From contig JAKEKT010000043.1 in assembly GCA_021495925.1 (NCBI GenBank), positions 1-64,000 of the forward strand: DNA of 64,000 nucleotides. The letters run 5' to 3'. Below are positions 1-11,938 of the stretch, piece after piece. Made by a program: the position numbers and the translations under genes. Numbering within the stretch: the stretch's first letter is position 1; every line of letters starts with the position of its first letter. The stretch is from Diplodia intermedia. Its lineage: Eukaryota; Ascomycota; Dothideomycetes; Botryosphaeriales; Botryosphaeriaceae. The notes under the pieces are model-generated. The model was not told the DNA's origin. It was given only the letters and a program-made list of their open reading frames with translations, and ran no database searches.

Positions 1-14
1 CTTTCTCATGGCAT

Positions 15-572
15 CTAGTGCAGCAGACGGAGAACCTTGATCAGGTCACCAGAGACACCCATAGCAGTGTCATCACCGCCATCCGAACGGCGACCCACGA
101 AGAAAACGCCAGCAGCCCGCCACCCGCTGTTCTTCTCCACGCACCACAGCGCGACGCCGACGAGCAGCGCCACGATCGACCAGTCCAAGAGGACCAGCGG
201 CGTCCACAGCAGCACGTATTCCCGCTTCAGGATCAACTCGCGCGCTTCGAACCGGAACATGAGCATGGTGGACGGCATGATGGATCGGAGGTGGTTGCGG
301 CGACGGCGCAGCTCGTGAGGAGGCCCCTCGGCCGCGTGGCTCATGGAAGAGATGGAGGTCGGGTGGAACGTCTCGTCGAAGGTGAGGGCGCCGATCGAGG
401 CGGTGGCGGTTGGGGCGGATGGGACGTTTGGTTGGGGGAGAAGGCTGAAGAGGCGTTTGAGTAGGATGGCGCGTCTGTCGTTGGGGTGCGTGCCGGTGGT
501 GGTGCCTTGGTCGTTTGGTTGAGGTGAAGAGTCGTGTGATGTCGCCGGTGAGGATGAGGTACGTTGCGCCAT
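15..572 (-). CDS. Small predicted membrane protein, unknown function
   Basis: A single uninterrupted frame of 185 aa ends at a TAG (15-17). I do not recognise the family. The first ~90 residues are polar, Ser/Thr/Pro rich and probably disordered. A basic stretch with four consecutive Arg precedes a Met-rich segment. One clear hydrophobic segment lies at about residues 122-146 (Leu/Val rich with two Trp), so this is probably a single-pass membrane protein with a short C-terminal tail. The start is the first ATG of the frame; upstream (577-607) is a T-rich tract. The reading frame is closed inside the window, but a further 3' exon beyond the left edge cannot be excluded. Confidence 0.45.
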   Translation of the reverse strand: MAQRTSSSPATSHDSSPQPNDQGTTTGTHPNDRRAILLKRLFSLLPQPNVPSAPTATASIGALTFDETFHPTSISSMSHAAEGPPHELRRRRNHLRSIMPSTMLMFRFEARELILKREYVLLWTPLVLLDWSIVALLVGVALWCVEKNSGWRAAGVFFVGRRSDGGDDTAMGVSGDLIKVLRLLH

Positions 573-2305
573 TGCGATGGCTTTTTTTTTTCTTTTCTTT
601 TTTTTTGGTGTGCAACAACGAACTGATTGTTGCGTGGGTCACGAGCTCGTGGCTGGGATGTTTAAGTCTTGTTCTTCTCACTGTTGCCGCGAGGATATGA
701 TGGACTACGGCTGTGCGGCTTGGCGCAGGGCGTGGCATGTCCAATGTTATACAACATCATCAGCTGGGCCCCCACTTGCAACAAGGTGCTTGTAGCTGAT
801 AATGATCCTGGTATCGCTCAGCTTCGTCAGCACCCCGAACTTTCCCATTGGGCCACCTTCCTGATTTGTCACGTGCGGCGGCCTGACTAAAATGTGCGGG
901 GCTCACTTCAGCCTTGCGATCTTATATCCTCCCTCACCCTCTACATGATTGTCGCCTTCAAGCATGCTGCCATAACATTGATCGTTTAATACGCCCAGCT
1001 CTGCGCAAACAACCGACCATAGATTTGATCACAACGAGCTCGCACGACATTCCGACGGACACTGTTGGTTACACGTACTCTGAGTTCGTGAGTAAGCAGA
1101 GATTCTGGATTCTTTATTCTCCACTCCGGTGCGGCGAAAGACCCGACATCATTTGACTCGACCGTTTCTCTAGCATTCGTTGTCGTGGAAAAAGAGGAAG
1201 CATGAGGTCCAGCTAAGGTTAGTAAAGCGGGATGGGTCATCGAAAAGCCCGAGATTCCGCCGAAAGCGAGCCGGGGCAATGGCGCTGAAGAGCTGCAGAT
1301 AATGGACAGATCAGGGAAGATGAGAGAAGTGTAATCTCTAATAATTGCCTACGGTACAGATGAAAGCACACGGGCCAACGACGCTGAGCGAGAATTTCGC
1401 CGCACGCGAAGATGATGGGGTGGTGAAAAACAGGGAACTTGGACTATTCCACATGGATGATAAAGAAACGAACCTTTTTTTTTCTCCGTCGGATTTTCCT
1501 CCCATGCCACGCCGTCGAAAAGAGACTGAAGTTGAAGAGACGAAGATGGAGAGCGAGGCTACTGGTACTTGGCTCTTACCATCTTCATCTTCATCGCGGC
1601 GCGGGCTAGTAGGAGACGATATCCAGCGGGTTGCTGCCTTTACATGACAATGCAGCCGATGCCAGGCTTGGCAATTCCATCTCCGCTGGCACCAGGAAGT
1701 CTACCTCTACCCATTTTGATTGGTTGAGTGGTTTGTCTATCGTGTTCAAGTTAGTAAGGAGTCGTGCTTATGGTATATAGAGTCGACTTACTGAAGAACG
1801 GGTGTTTGTGGTTTTGGTAAGCGTGGTAATAGTGAGTGTAGTAGTAGTTGGTGCTTCCTCTCTTCGCGAGATATAGACAACTTTTATACACTACTCGCCA
1901 TCTACTAAATTTACCCTTGTTCTTCCCGTTACGTCCTGTGCGCTTGAAGGAAAAGGTCCTTTCTTCAGGCGCACAATACGAAGTTGCCGCGGTAGTATTG
2001 TGTTCTCCACCTTAGTATTGTTCCCCCGCCACTGATATTGTTTCTTCCCACCCCACGATTGGCTGGCTGGGACAAAAGAAGACAATCCTTCACACAAGGC
2101 CATCAGGGAGATTTTCAGGATCAAGCTTCTAATTTCTATTCTAGCCCGTTCTTTTTGTTTTTCGCAAAGCCTCTGTCACGGCAAGCAAAAGTCGACGCAA
2201 GAGGCCCGGCGGTCAAAAAAAGAGCCGCCCAGAAATGTACATAGGAACAAAAGTACAGGATTTCGCCTGCATTTCATCTACACACAGCCGGACCTTACCT
2301 GATCC
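573..2305. other. Intergenic, no supported gene
   Basis: This 1.7-kb stretch separates the small membrane-protein gene from the 3' end of the adenylosuccinate synthetase gene. It has long T/A runs (for example 577-607) and several ORFs of 60-100 codons on both strands, none with convincing codon bias, splice structure or recognisable sequence. It should hold the promoter of the leftmost gene and the 3' UTR of the next one. Confidence 0.5.
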
Positions 2306-3706
2306 TTACCTGATGATCATGCTCTCGCGGCCGGGCCCGGTGCCGATGTACTTGACCTTGAGCCCGGTGAACTCCTCGATGAAGATGATGTACTTGCGCG
2401 CGTTCTCAGGCAGCTGGTCGAACGTCTTGGCGCCAGTGGTGCTGGTCTTCCAGCCGGGCAGCTCCTTGTACGTCACCTCCACCTTGCCGAGGATGTCGAG
2501 GTTGGCCGGGAAGCTCTGCAGCTCCTCGCCCTTGTAGCGGTACGCCGTCGCCACCTTGATCGTGTCGAAGTCGTCGAGGATGTCGAGCTTGGTCAGGTTC
2601 ATGGCCGTGTAGTCGTTGACGTCGTGCGAGTAGCGGACCACGACCAGGTCGAGCCAGCCGCAGCGGCGCTTGCGCCCCGTCGTGACGCCAAACTCGCGCC
2701 CGACGACCTGCAGCTTCTCGCCGACCTCGTTCAGCTGCTCCGTGGGGAAGGGGCCGCTGCCGACACGCGTGGTGTAGGCCTTGACCACACCAATCACTTC
2801 CTTAATCGCGCGCCAGCCCAGGGGAAGACCGGTGAGAACACCGCCTGAGACTATGATTAGTGACCATGGGCCCTCGCGTTTCCGCTTGCTGCCCCATATT
2901 CCAAAACTCATTCCATGTTAGACCGCTTACCGAGACCCGTGTTGGACGAGGTGACGAAGGGGTAGCTGCCGGCGTCGATGTCGAGCATGAGGGCGTTGGC
3001 ACCCTCGACGAGAATGTTGGCATTCTGGGCCTTGGCCGACTTGAGTAGCGGCACCTGGTCGATGACGAAGGGCCTGAGCTTCTCGGCATAGTCCTGCGAA
3101 GAGTTAAAAACATGCCGCGTCACCGCGGACGTCTGTTCTGACCTTGTAGCGCGCAATCTCATCCTCGACGTCGTACTTGAGCAGGTCTCCGAACCTCTTC
3201 TTGTAGCCCTCGGCGATGCGACGCAGGCCGGTGGCGAGCTGGTCGTGGTCGAAGATGTCGCAGATGCGGATGCCGCTGCGGGTCATCTTGGTGCTGTAGG
3301 TTGGGCCGATGCCCTTCCTGGTGGTGCCGATGAAGCCAGAGCCCAGCTCGACCTCCTCGAGCCCGTCAACCAGCTGGTGCAGGTCGAAGACAACGTGGGC
3401 GCGGTCGCTGATGAAGATGCGGTCGCTGGTGTCGAGGCCGTGCACGTTGAGGGCCTCGAGCTCCTTGAAGAAGGAGGGGACGTGGACAACGCAGCCGGCG
3501 CCGACGAGGTTCACACACTTGGGGTTGACAAGGCCGGAGGGCAGGATGTGGAAGTCGTAGGTGATGCCGTTGGCGACGATGGTGTGGCCCGCATTGTTGC
3601 CGCCCTGGGCGCGGCAGCAGAGCGAGGCCTCGGAGCAAAGGATGTCGACCAGCTTGCCCTTGCCCTCGTCACCCCATTGCGCACCGCAGACGACGGTGGT
3701 CGACAT
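2306..3706 (-). CDS. ADE12: Adenylosuccinate synthetase
   Basis: This enzyme makes adenylosuccinate from IMP, aspartate and GTP, the first committed step to AMP. Three exons are predicted: 3706-3143, 3093-2931 and 2844-2306, with GT-AG introns of 49 and 86 nt, giving 421 aa, close to other fungal enzymes. The N terminus carries the GDEGKGK nucleotide-binding loop, then GGNNAGHT; GTTRKGIGP and SSNTGLGG follow, and the C terminus has GPGRESMIIR. I start at 3706 because the protein then begins MSTTVVCGAQWG, as I expect for fungal homologues. An in-frame ATG at 3811 would add 35 Arg/Ser-rich residues (see findings). The stop TAA lies inside a donor-like GTAAGG that is repeated nearby. Expected to be cytosolic. 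Confidence 0.95.
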
Positions 3707-5180
3707 GACGGGTGCCAGGTGGACGGGAGCAGCAAGAGAGGAAAACGGAAGAGAGCGACGACGCTCGCGCGTGTCAATGCTGGGGAGGGGGGTATTGGCG
3801 ACGCGTGCCAAAAAGCAGCGTAGGAGTCAAACGGAGTAGGCGGGCACGCTGAGATTTTGAGGGACGAGCCGGTGGGGGATCGACGCTAGCCCTCGCCGAG
3901 TTCGGCTTCGGCGGCGCTGCCCAAACAGCGCGCGTCAAAACTGGCTCGCGTCACCCGCTGCCCCTGCCTTAGCGACGTCACTGCTGGGAAAGGCGGTCTG
4001 TACGCCCCCGCCATGCCCCTCACTCGCTCGCTGCTCACCTCGTGCGACGCTGCGGATGGAACGCGCATTGAGCTGCCCCGGTTTCCGGGATGCCCGCCGC
4101 ATGCAGCGCGCGGCCCCGGTAGCCAGTCAGCGGCGTTCTATTTCTCAGACACGCCGTCTCCGAAAACCATGACTCCGACAGCGACGACTGCTTTCTCCGC
4201 CCAATGCCAGTCACCACCTCCGGGCCTCAGCCCCTCATTTGTGGACCCGTCTTTCATTCATCCTATGCGAGTTGACGTACTGCACCGCATGCGAGACGCC
4301 ACGACGCCTCGCAGCCAACTACCGAGATGGCAAGCTCCAATCATGGATTCCGTGTCGCGCCATAGCCGCGCCAGGCGTTCGGGAAGAAGCCACACCACTG
4401 GCAGTCTGGACTTCTATGAATGCTACTTCTACCGTGTTCCTCATCTCTCAATGAGAGTCCCGCCAGCTTTCCAACTCTTCGGTTCCGAGAACCGGCCACC
4501 ACACGGCCGTCGACATCAACGTCGATCACCCGCTTGTTCTGACGATCCCCCTTCTCAAATGTTCCCGCTTTCCTCACTTGCGTCACCTTATCGCCGGGCG
4601 ATCGGTGTTATGATTCAGCACCACAGGAGAATATAACGTTGCTAAGAAGGGAAGAGATAATGTCCCGTTACTAATCGTGATGTAGCAGCTGTCCCCTTGT
4701 TCTATCTAACCTGAATGTCCTTTTGGCCTCTTAAGTTTAGATGTAACCAAACCGTCTTCCCTGCCATTAACAAGCTGTATGATCGGGCAGACGTACAGCT
4801 TCGGCAACAACAGGGAGCAATGACTCAACACTACCTAGTCTGTTAGGCATCGTGGCATGAAATGGACCTTGTTGCCCCTCTCTCACGATCAATGAACAGG
4901 CGCGCTTTCTCTGCGTAACAAACGGGTACATTGAAGCGACGCAGCGAAGTAAACACAATTTGGAAAGGTTGAGCTGGTCACTGTCGGCTTTCCGTAATTT
5001 GACAATGAGCAAAACCATGTCTTCATTTGGTTTGTCCGCGATGACGCCATGCTCAGCGAATAGGATGTTGAATCACGCACTCTACCCCTCACTGCCATAC
5101 GACCCACCACTCGCGACGGAATCGCCGACTTCATGCTCAACTAAACGTTCTGATGACTCACTGACTAGGACACCAACAGA
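3707..5180. other. Divergent intergenic region between ADE12 and the MFS gene
   Basis: This ~1.5-kb region should hold the promoters of both flanking genes. A GACGTCA half-palindrome at 3974-3980 resembles a bZIP/CRE core, and a TGACTC (Gcn4/Bas1-type hexamer) starts at 4170; single short matches are weak evidence. A 207-codon ORF (4013-4636, plus) and smaller ones have no recognisable sequence and are not called. Confidence 0.4.
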
Positions 5181-7345
5181 ATGGCCACAACAACGCTCGC
5201 CTTAGCCCGTAGCAGCTCTCTCACGGAAGTCCACGCAGAGCCAGCTGTACTCGAACTCCAATCCACCGCAACAGCCCCCCACAATGCGTCCGCATCTTCC
5301 GAGATCAGCCACCGAGCAACTACTGCAGAGACAGAAACACCCTCAAATAGAAATCCGGAGGAAATCCACGACCAGACCTCGCGCCTCCCTCTCCCAAAAC
5401 TGCTGACCGCGTACTCCTGCCTGGCCGCCATCTACTTCATATCATCCCTCGACATCAATGCCGCCGCCAACGCCCTGCCAGCCATATCGCGCTCGCTCAA
5501 CGCCGGCACCAGCATCACCTGGGCTGGCGCCTCCTACCTGATGGGCCAAACCGCGTACGCCGACGCCCCAACCCCTCTTCTCTCTTTGTCTCCTCTCAGC
5601 ACCCCTTCCGCAGAAAAGAAAAACCCCCTCCCCACCACCTCAACGCCCCCACGCTCACACCAAGCCCAGCTTCCAACCCCTCTACGGCCGCATCTCCGAC
5701 ATCCTAGGCCGCAAGCCCGTCCTCCTCGCCAGCATCGCCTGCCTCATCGTCGGCGACGTCCTGTGCGGGTCCGCGCGCAGCGCGCCGTGGCTGTACGCGT
5801 GCCGGGCGCTCGCGGGCGTCGGCGGCGGCGGCATCAGCTCGCTGGTGCAGATCACCGTCAGCGACCTGGTCAGCCTGCGCGAGCGCGGCAGGTACCAGGG
5901 CCTGCTGAGCGGCGCCATCGGGCTGGGCTCGGGCGCGGGGCCGTTCCTCGCGGCGGCGCTGGTGGGCGCGGACGGCGACGGCGAGGGGTGGCGGTGGATC
6001 TTCCGCGTGCCGCCGGTGCTGGCGGCGGCGTGCGCGGCGGCCATGGCGGTCGCGCTGCCGCTGCGGAGCGTCCGCGGCGGGTGGAGGGAGAAGGTGGCGA
6101 TGGTGGATTGGGCGGGGCTGGGGGCCGCGGTCGTGGGCGTGTTGTTCGTGCTGGTGAGTAGTGGGGAAGTGCAGAGCATTCATTCGGCCTGCGTGCGAGA
6201 AGTGACATGTCCCTACCCACCCGCAGATCCCCATCAACTCGGGCGGCAGCACGTGGCCGTGGAACAGCGCCCTGGTCGTCTCGATGCTGGTCGTCGGCGC
6301 CGCCTCGCTCGCCGTCTTCGTCGTCGTCGAGAGGCGGTTCGCGGCGCTGCCCATGATCCCGCCGCGCCTCTTCGCCCGCCGCGCCACCACCGTCATCTAC
6401 CTCCAGAGCGCCCTGTACAACTGCGTCTGGCAGGTCGACATGTATTTCCTTCCGGTATACTTCCAGGACGTGCGCGGCTTCGCGCCGCTGAGGAGCGCGG
6501 CGCTCATCTTGCCCTTGCTGCTGCTCCAGAGCGTCGCCGGCGTCCTCTCTGGACCGCTGATGACCAAGCTTGCCAGGTAAGAGTGGAAAAGAAACAGCGC
6601 GGTGAACCCCGGCTTGCGACCAACACCGAGCCAGCCGCCGGAAACCCCCCCAGGCACACGCTGACACACACACCCACCCCACCGCACAGATACGCCCCCG
6701 TCCTCCACACCGGCATGGCGCTCTGGCTCCTCGGCGCCACCCTCAAGCTCCTCCTCTTCACGCGCACCACGCCCCCCGGCGTCGTCGTCGCCGCCCTCGT
6801 CATCGAAGGCACCGGCATCGGCTTCGTCCTGCAACCAGGTTCGCATTTTCCCTCCTTCTCTCTCTCCCCCGAACGCAACCTCTTCCCCCTCCTCCACGGC
6901 TGATGGCTGACCAACCGCCCGACCACCAGCCCTCGTCGCCCTCCACTCCCTCACCACGCCCCCCACCGACCGCGCCGTCGCGACATCCACCCGCAACCTC
7001 CTGCGCGCCCTCGGCTCCGTCGTCGGCGTCGCCCTCGCGACTGCCGTCCAGTTCGCCGTCATGCGCGGCGCCTTGCCTGACGACCTCCCGCGCGCGGCGA
7101 GGGAGAGCGTGTTGGATGGGAGTTGGCGCGCGGATGGTGGTGGTGATGCTGGCTGGGTCGTCGATGCGGTGCTGGACGCGAAGATGAAGGGGGTGAGGGC
7201 TGTGTTTGCGCTGCTGGTGCCGATGATGGCGGGGTGTGTGGTGGGGTGTGTGGGGGTGCCGGATGCGGTGTTGAGGGGGGATGAGGCCGGGCGGGAGGGG
7301 GAGGGACGGGTGGGGAGGGCGGAGGAGGGGGGGAGGGATGCGTGA
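5181..7345 (+). CDS. MFS transporter, drug:H+ antiporter (DHA2-like) type
   Basis: A polytopic plasma- or vacuolar-membrane exporter is predicted; the substrate cannot be told. Five exons: 5181-5554, 5670-6153, 6227-6576, 6690-6838 and 6930-7345, all joined by GT-AG introns with frame kept, giving 590 aa. A polar ~72-residue N-terminal tail leads into TM1 (AAIYFISSLDI, then an ALPAI segment). The family's loop 2-3 motif A appears as GRISDILGRKPVLL right after the first intron. A Gly-rich GVGGGGISS segment and a GAIGLGSGAGPF stretch follow, as in other drug exporters, then further hydrophobic segments and a charged C-terminal tail rich in Gly, Glu and Arg. It could equally be an amino-acid or siderophore exporter; the family call is firm, the subclass is not. 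Confidence 0.85.
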
Positions 7346-7775
7346 TGGAGGGGGAGGGCTTGAGGGGCGGCGGGAGGGGCGGCGGGAGGGGTGTGGCAGT
7401 GGAGGGTTGGGGTGCGTGGGTTGTGGCGGGTTGGGGGCTTTTCGCGTGTGGAGAGCCGGCTGGTTGTCACGGTGGTCTGGCATGGGCGCTTTGTCGAAGT
7501 GCTTTCGTGTCAAGCGTGCGGCACTTCGATTAAGCTGTCGGGTTGGGTAAGGTGTGAGATTCGTGCCCTAAGAGGTCGTTCCCGATGTACTGTGTAAGGG
7601 TTTGCCCTTACCAACTGCACCACGCCATCAATGCAGGCAAAGAGGTACTGGAATAAACCCAATTGGAGTTGTTCTGGCACGTCTAGCTAATATACCCGTG
7701 GACCCTGACACACTGTCAGGGATCGTATGCCGTGGTAGCTTCGCCCTCCAACGCCGACGTCAGCCCAACACAGTA
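7346..7775. other. Convergent intergenic spacer
   Basis: This 430-nt spacer lies between the 3' ends of the MFS gene and the small gene at 7776. It starts very G-rich and contains a hairpin with 7-nt arms, GTAAGGG-TTTG-CCCTTAC, at about 7594-7611. No gene is seen. Confidence 0.4.
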
Positions 7776-8085
7776 TCAACGTCTATCCTTCACCATATCA
7801 AGGTACCGCTTATGCGCCTCGACTGAGCCTCCCATCAGCTTGACCATCGTCGTCCAGTGCATGCCATCCTCCTGAATCTGCCTCTTGACCTCCAGCCTCG
7901 TCTCCTCCTGCTCGTAGTCGAAGTCCTTCGGTCCAAGGCGGCCCTGTAACGGCGGCGTCCAGAACTACAGTATCTGTCAGTGTACGTACGGGTTGGAAGA
8001 AGGGTGTGTCGGCGTTGCGTACCCAGAAGCGATCCTTGTCTCGGTACGGCGTGTCGCCCATGTTCGTTCGCGCGTCTGATTCCAT
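7776..8085 (-). CDS. Small conserved-looking protein, unknown function (83 aa)
   Basis: Two exons, 8085-8023 and 7964-7776, are joined by a 58-nt intron with donor GTACGC, an ACTGAC branch site 17 nt before the acceptor, and acceptor TGTAG; phase 0. The product starts MESDARTNMGDTPYRDKDRF and continues with FWTPPLQGRLGPKDFDYEQ. The second half is a charged, probably helical stretch that ends KDRR. Codon use in the second exon is strongly coding-like, and no competing frame fits. A better-looking donor GTACGT at 7989 would give a 25-nt intron with the branch site too close, so I prefer 8022. I do not recognise the family; there is no signal peptide or TM segment. Confidence 0.55.
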
Positions 8086-9656
8086 GGGATCCTGGGGGAG
8101 AGTTGGTGTTCGAGCCGCCGAGGAATAGGAAGATGGGTTTTGGGGCTGTACGAAGCTCTGGGGAAACGCACGGTCGCAAATGGGGTAGGTGAGCCACTGA
8201 TGTGCAAACGAAGCGGCGGGTGGGCGGCTGTGCACGGCGGGGCGGCTCTGCAGACTTCCGTATAGGAACCCGATCCGCCACGGAGTATCCAGTGCCAGAT
8301 CTCTGGTTTGGTCATCTTAAGCATAGTTTGATCTGTGTGGGAAACTTCTGGTCAAATGGGCAAGCTCTGCGGGGCCTGATTCAAACACAATGATACGATA
8401 GGGATTTGGCGAAGAATCTATCGTCATACTCAAATATACATCTACCGGGCTCCTGCAGCAGAGAGAGCATCGACATGCTTTCATGTTCGCCTTTGTCTTC
8501 TTGTTTGGTTAGGAGAGGTGTATCTGTATGCCGAATCCGCATGCTCAATGCGGGATCGGAACGGCGTTTGTAGTAATTTAAGGCTTCCACTTTACATGAC
8601 TTTTGCAAACAGCCCGCTAGTCACAGAGGAACTTGACATATTGCTTCCAACCATTGGAAAGGCTATTTGGGTATCAACAAGGTGAGGATGCCGGTAACCG
8701 CCGCTAAGCAGCCGGTGCATGCGACAAAACACCCTCATGCATACTTGCAGTAGCCTTTCTTTGTTGAAGTAAAGCAATGTAGACTCCCCGCGTAGGGTGG
8801 AGAATGGGCTGCAGAAATGCGCCTGCCAGTATGGCCGCCCGAGGCCGCAACCGCGACTTGGTTTGCGCACCCACCACCCTCTTTTCTTCCCCCTCTTTCA
8901 AACGCAGCTGGGTTTGCTGCCAGGCCACCAGACAGCGGCCACTCCCGCCCGCGGTAGTTATCCAAAACCCAATCTTACGCTCGCGGCCACCCGAAATAGC
9001 TTGACATCATGAGCAGAAAGGCTTTTAGTGAGCTACAGAACAACGACGCCAGAGGTGAACGAAGAGAGAGCCAAGAAACCAAACGGCTGACCCCCAAATC
9101 CTCCATCTCGGCTTCCACCGCCCACTCACCACCGCCGGCCTTGACGTTCTCCGGATTTCTCCTCCAGCTCATGTCGGAACATATTAAGCGGCGTCCTATC
9201 ACGACCATTTTAACTTCACATTCGTCGGTAACCACATGGTAGCTGCAATCATCACGAGTGCCGGTGCCGTCGTTGAAAACATAGAAAAAAATAGAACAAG
9301 AACTCGTTTTCCTACGGTGTTGTGTATTACCTACTAATGAACGCATAACCAAGCAATGAGGGGTTCCTGACTCTCCCAAAAATAAAAATAGGCGTCCCAC
9401 GTCCCAGACCGACCCAGTACGCCTCCCATCCATCGCAATGCCAATCACCTTCCCGCTCGGAGACAACCCTCAGCGCCAATCAGACCCCGCATCATGAGCG
9501 AGTGAGTAGTGATGCCGTATGCAAAAGCCTCTCCAACCTACCCACCCACCCAACCCAACGAGCCCGTCTCCGCCATCACCCGCAACCTACACCCCGCGAG
9601 CACCGTCGTCCTCGTCCCCAGCAAGCCGCGCAGCAGCCCCATCCAGAAGCCGCTAC
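8086..9656. other. Intergenic, no supported gene
   Basis: About 1.6 kb between two minus-strand genes. It should contain the promoter of the small gene at 7776 and the 3' UTR of the gene ending at 9657. The longest ORFs are 163 codons (8975-9466, minus) and 77 codons (9009-9242, plus), overlapping in antisense; neither has recognisable sequence. The CCACCCACCCAACCCAACG run near 9541-9560 is simple C-rich sequence. Confidence 0.4.
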
Positions 9657-11938
9657 CTAGTTCCCACGCCGGAGATCCGCAACAGTCTCCCGCAGCTCGG
9701 CATTCGCCTCCGTCAGCGCGGCAATGGCGTCCCTCTGCTCCGCAATCGTCTCCCTGTCCGCGGCGGCGTACACCTTGACCGTCTCCTCCCACTGCCTGTC
9801 CATCTCCTCGGCGGCGTCGGCGAGCGCGACGCCCGTCGCGTCCTCGGCGGCGCGCAGGCGGCGGGTCAGCGCGCGCACGGCGTCGCCGTGGCGCTCCGCC
9901 GCATCCGCCGCGTCGACGGCGGCGGCCTCGAGGCGTTCTTCGAGCGCGGCGTTGGCGGTGCGCAGCGTGTTGGCTTCGTGCTGCGCGGAGGCTAGGTCTT
10001 GCTGCGCGGTGGCTAGGCGGGCTTGCGCGGCGGCTAGTTGCTGCTGTGTCTGATTTTTCTGCGTCTCGGCGGCGGCGAGCATCCGGACTGCGACGCGCTT
10101 GATGACCCGCTCCCGACGGAGGTGTTCGGCGTTCTGGTCTGGCGCCGGGGCGGCGGCCGTGGTTGTGGCGCGCGGGGTGAGTTCCAGCCAGCGTGTGCCG
10201 CCGCCGCCGCCGCCGCCCTGCTCTTCGGTGACGGGGGGATTGAGGCGGCGGCGCTGCGAGGGGCGTGACGGGCCGGGCGAGGGCGGGGAGTGGCGCTGGC
10301 GACGACGACGACGACGGGTGCCGTGGTTCGCGGTGTGGGCGCCGACGTCGCCTGCAGGGTCCCTCCTGTCGTTCGCGTTGGCGTCTGGCATGGCGACGTC
10401 GCCGTCGTCCCCGTCGTTCGCGTTCAAGTCTGTCATGGCAACGTCCGTGTCGGCGGCGGCGGCTGCGTCCTGCTCAGGAACCTCTTTTTCGTCCTGTACA
10501 GCTGCAACACCGCCGGTGGGCGGCGAGATAGTAAGATCGATGATGCCGGTTGGCGAGCCTTCGGGAGTGCGGGCGCCGTCGTCGTCCGGGATGATTATGA
10601 TTCCGCTGGCTCTTCCCACGCCCACGCTAGCTTCTGCGTCCTTCTCCATTCTTTCCCTTGCCAGAGCGGTAGCATGTTTGGGGGCCTGTCCGAGCCGAGT
10701 GTTAGCATGCGATGAAGGCAAAGGGCCGTCGACGTCTTCCGGGTCCGCGTCACCGCCGCTCCGAGCACCCATGTCCGGCGAAGTCGACGACGCGCCGCCC
10801 AAGCGTCGCAACCAGGTGGGCGAAGCCTTGAGCGCGACGACCAACGCCCTGTCTTCGAGCCGCGCCTCTTCCCGCTGCTCCCTGATGTCGCTCATCTCCC
10901 TCATGACGTCGACCTGGAGCTGCCTGACCACGGCGACGCCCAGCGAGGGGGTTTTGCCGCCCACCGTGGTGCGCTTGATGGCGCGGTGGAGCATGCTGTG
11001 GAACGCGGGCAGCGAGGTGATGTCGCAGCCGTTGACGATCTCCCACAGCTTGGTGGTGACGTCGACGGGGAACTTCAGAGCCTCGGAGGCTTGGAGCTGC
11101 GGGTCCTGCAGGATGGTGGCCATGCTGGCGCCGAAGTGCTCTTCCAGGAGCAACATGGCGTCCTCGTTCTGCTTCGCGTAGATGATCTTCTTGGATGCCA
11201 GCCGGGTGGTTGTGATGAACGGGCCGACGCTGTTTCCATTGGCCGGGATGCCGCCTTGAGCCGTCTCCGGCGTCATGATGGTTGGCCCGTCTTCTGGGCG
11301 ACCGAAGGCGGAACCGCGGATCCCGCCGTTGTCATAGGCTCGCTTGACGGCGAAGTCGTAGTAGATTTGATCGGGATTTCCTGCGGCGGGCGGTCGGTGA
11401 GCGTTGGCGACCGCGTTGCCGGTACTCTGTTCGGCCTGCTGGATGGTTCGACCAGGTTCGCTCAGGCCACGAGCGAGAATGCCATTGTACTCGTCGAGCG
11501 CATTCTGAATGTCGTCGGTATTCGGAAATCGGCTTCTGAACCTTTGGTTGCTGCCGCGAACGTCGACACTGTCTCCTACGAGGCGAAGAGCACGCTCGCG
11601 GCCCCCAATACCAGACAGCCGGGCCAATTCAACCATCTTGTCCAGAAAGTCTAGCGGCCATTTATGAGGTTGCACAGAATGGGGTTGGTGGCCTGGAGGG
11701 AGCCAGCCTTTTGGGTCTTGATCCCAGTAAGTGCAGAGAGATTGTATCGCAGTACGTTTCGCTGAGTGTTCCTGGAGCGACACCGACCGGTTAGTAGCAA
11801 CCATGAAACCTTCGATTTGAGGCGACAGTCAGCGCACCCCATCGGTTGGGTTGGAGATCTCCACGGACGAGAGTGTCTTACTTCTGAAGCGGTGCTGATC
11901 GCGCGGCCGACGTTTCGAGCCGAAGTGCTATGCGACAT
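9657..11938 (-). CDS. Unknown nuclear-type protein with SUMO-interaction-like motifs and C-terminal coiled coil
   Basis: Two exons are predicted: 11938-11882 (19 codons) and 11771-9657, separated by a 110-nt intron with GTAAGA donor, GCTGAC branch site and CTCCAG acceptor, giving 723 aa. A shorter model starting at 11804 also stays open. The N-terminal ~350 residues look folded but I do not recognise them. Around residues 405-440 are two hydrophobic cores beside acidic residues, GIIIIPDDD and GIIDLTISP, typical of SUMO-interaction motifs. A basic RRRRRRQRH patch with nearby RRR clusters could be a nuclear localisation signal, then a poly-Gly run. The last ~170 residues are Ala/Gln/Arg-rich heptads, a long coiled coil. 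Function is unknown; a nuclear scaffold is only an inference. Confidence 0.6.

Noticed and set aside
4013..4636. 207-codon plus-strand ORF
   Set aside because: No recognisable motif, no clear codon bias, lies in the ADE12/MFS divergent promoter region.
6397..7470. 357-codon minus-strand ORF
   Set aside because: Antisense of the MFS transporter exons and introns, low complexity.
8975..9466. 163-codon minus-strand ORF
   Set aside because: Has a plus-strand antisense partner of equal quality and no recognisable sequence; kept only as intergenic.
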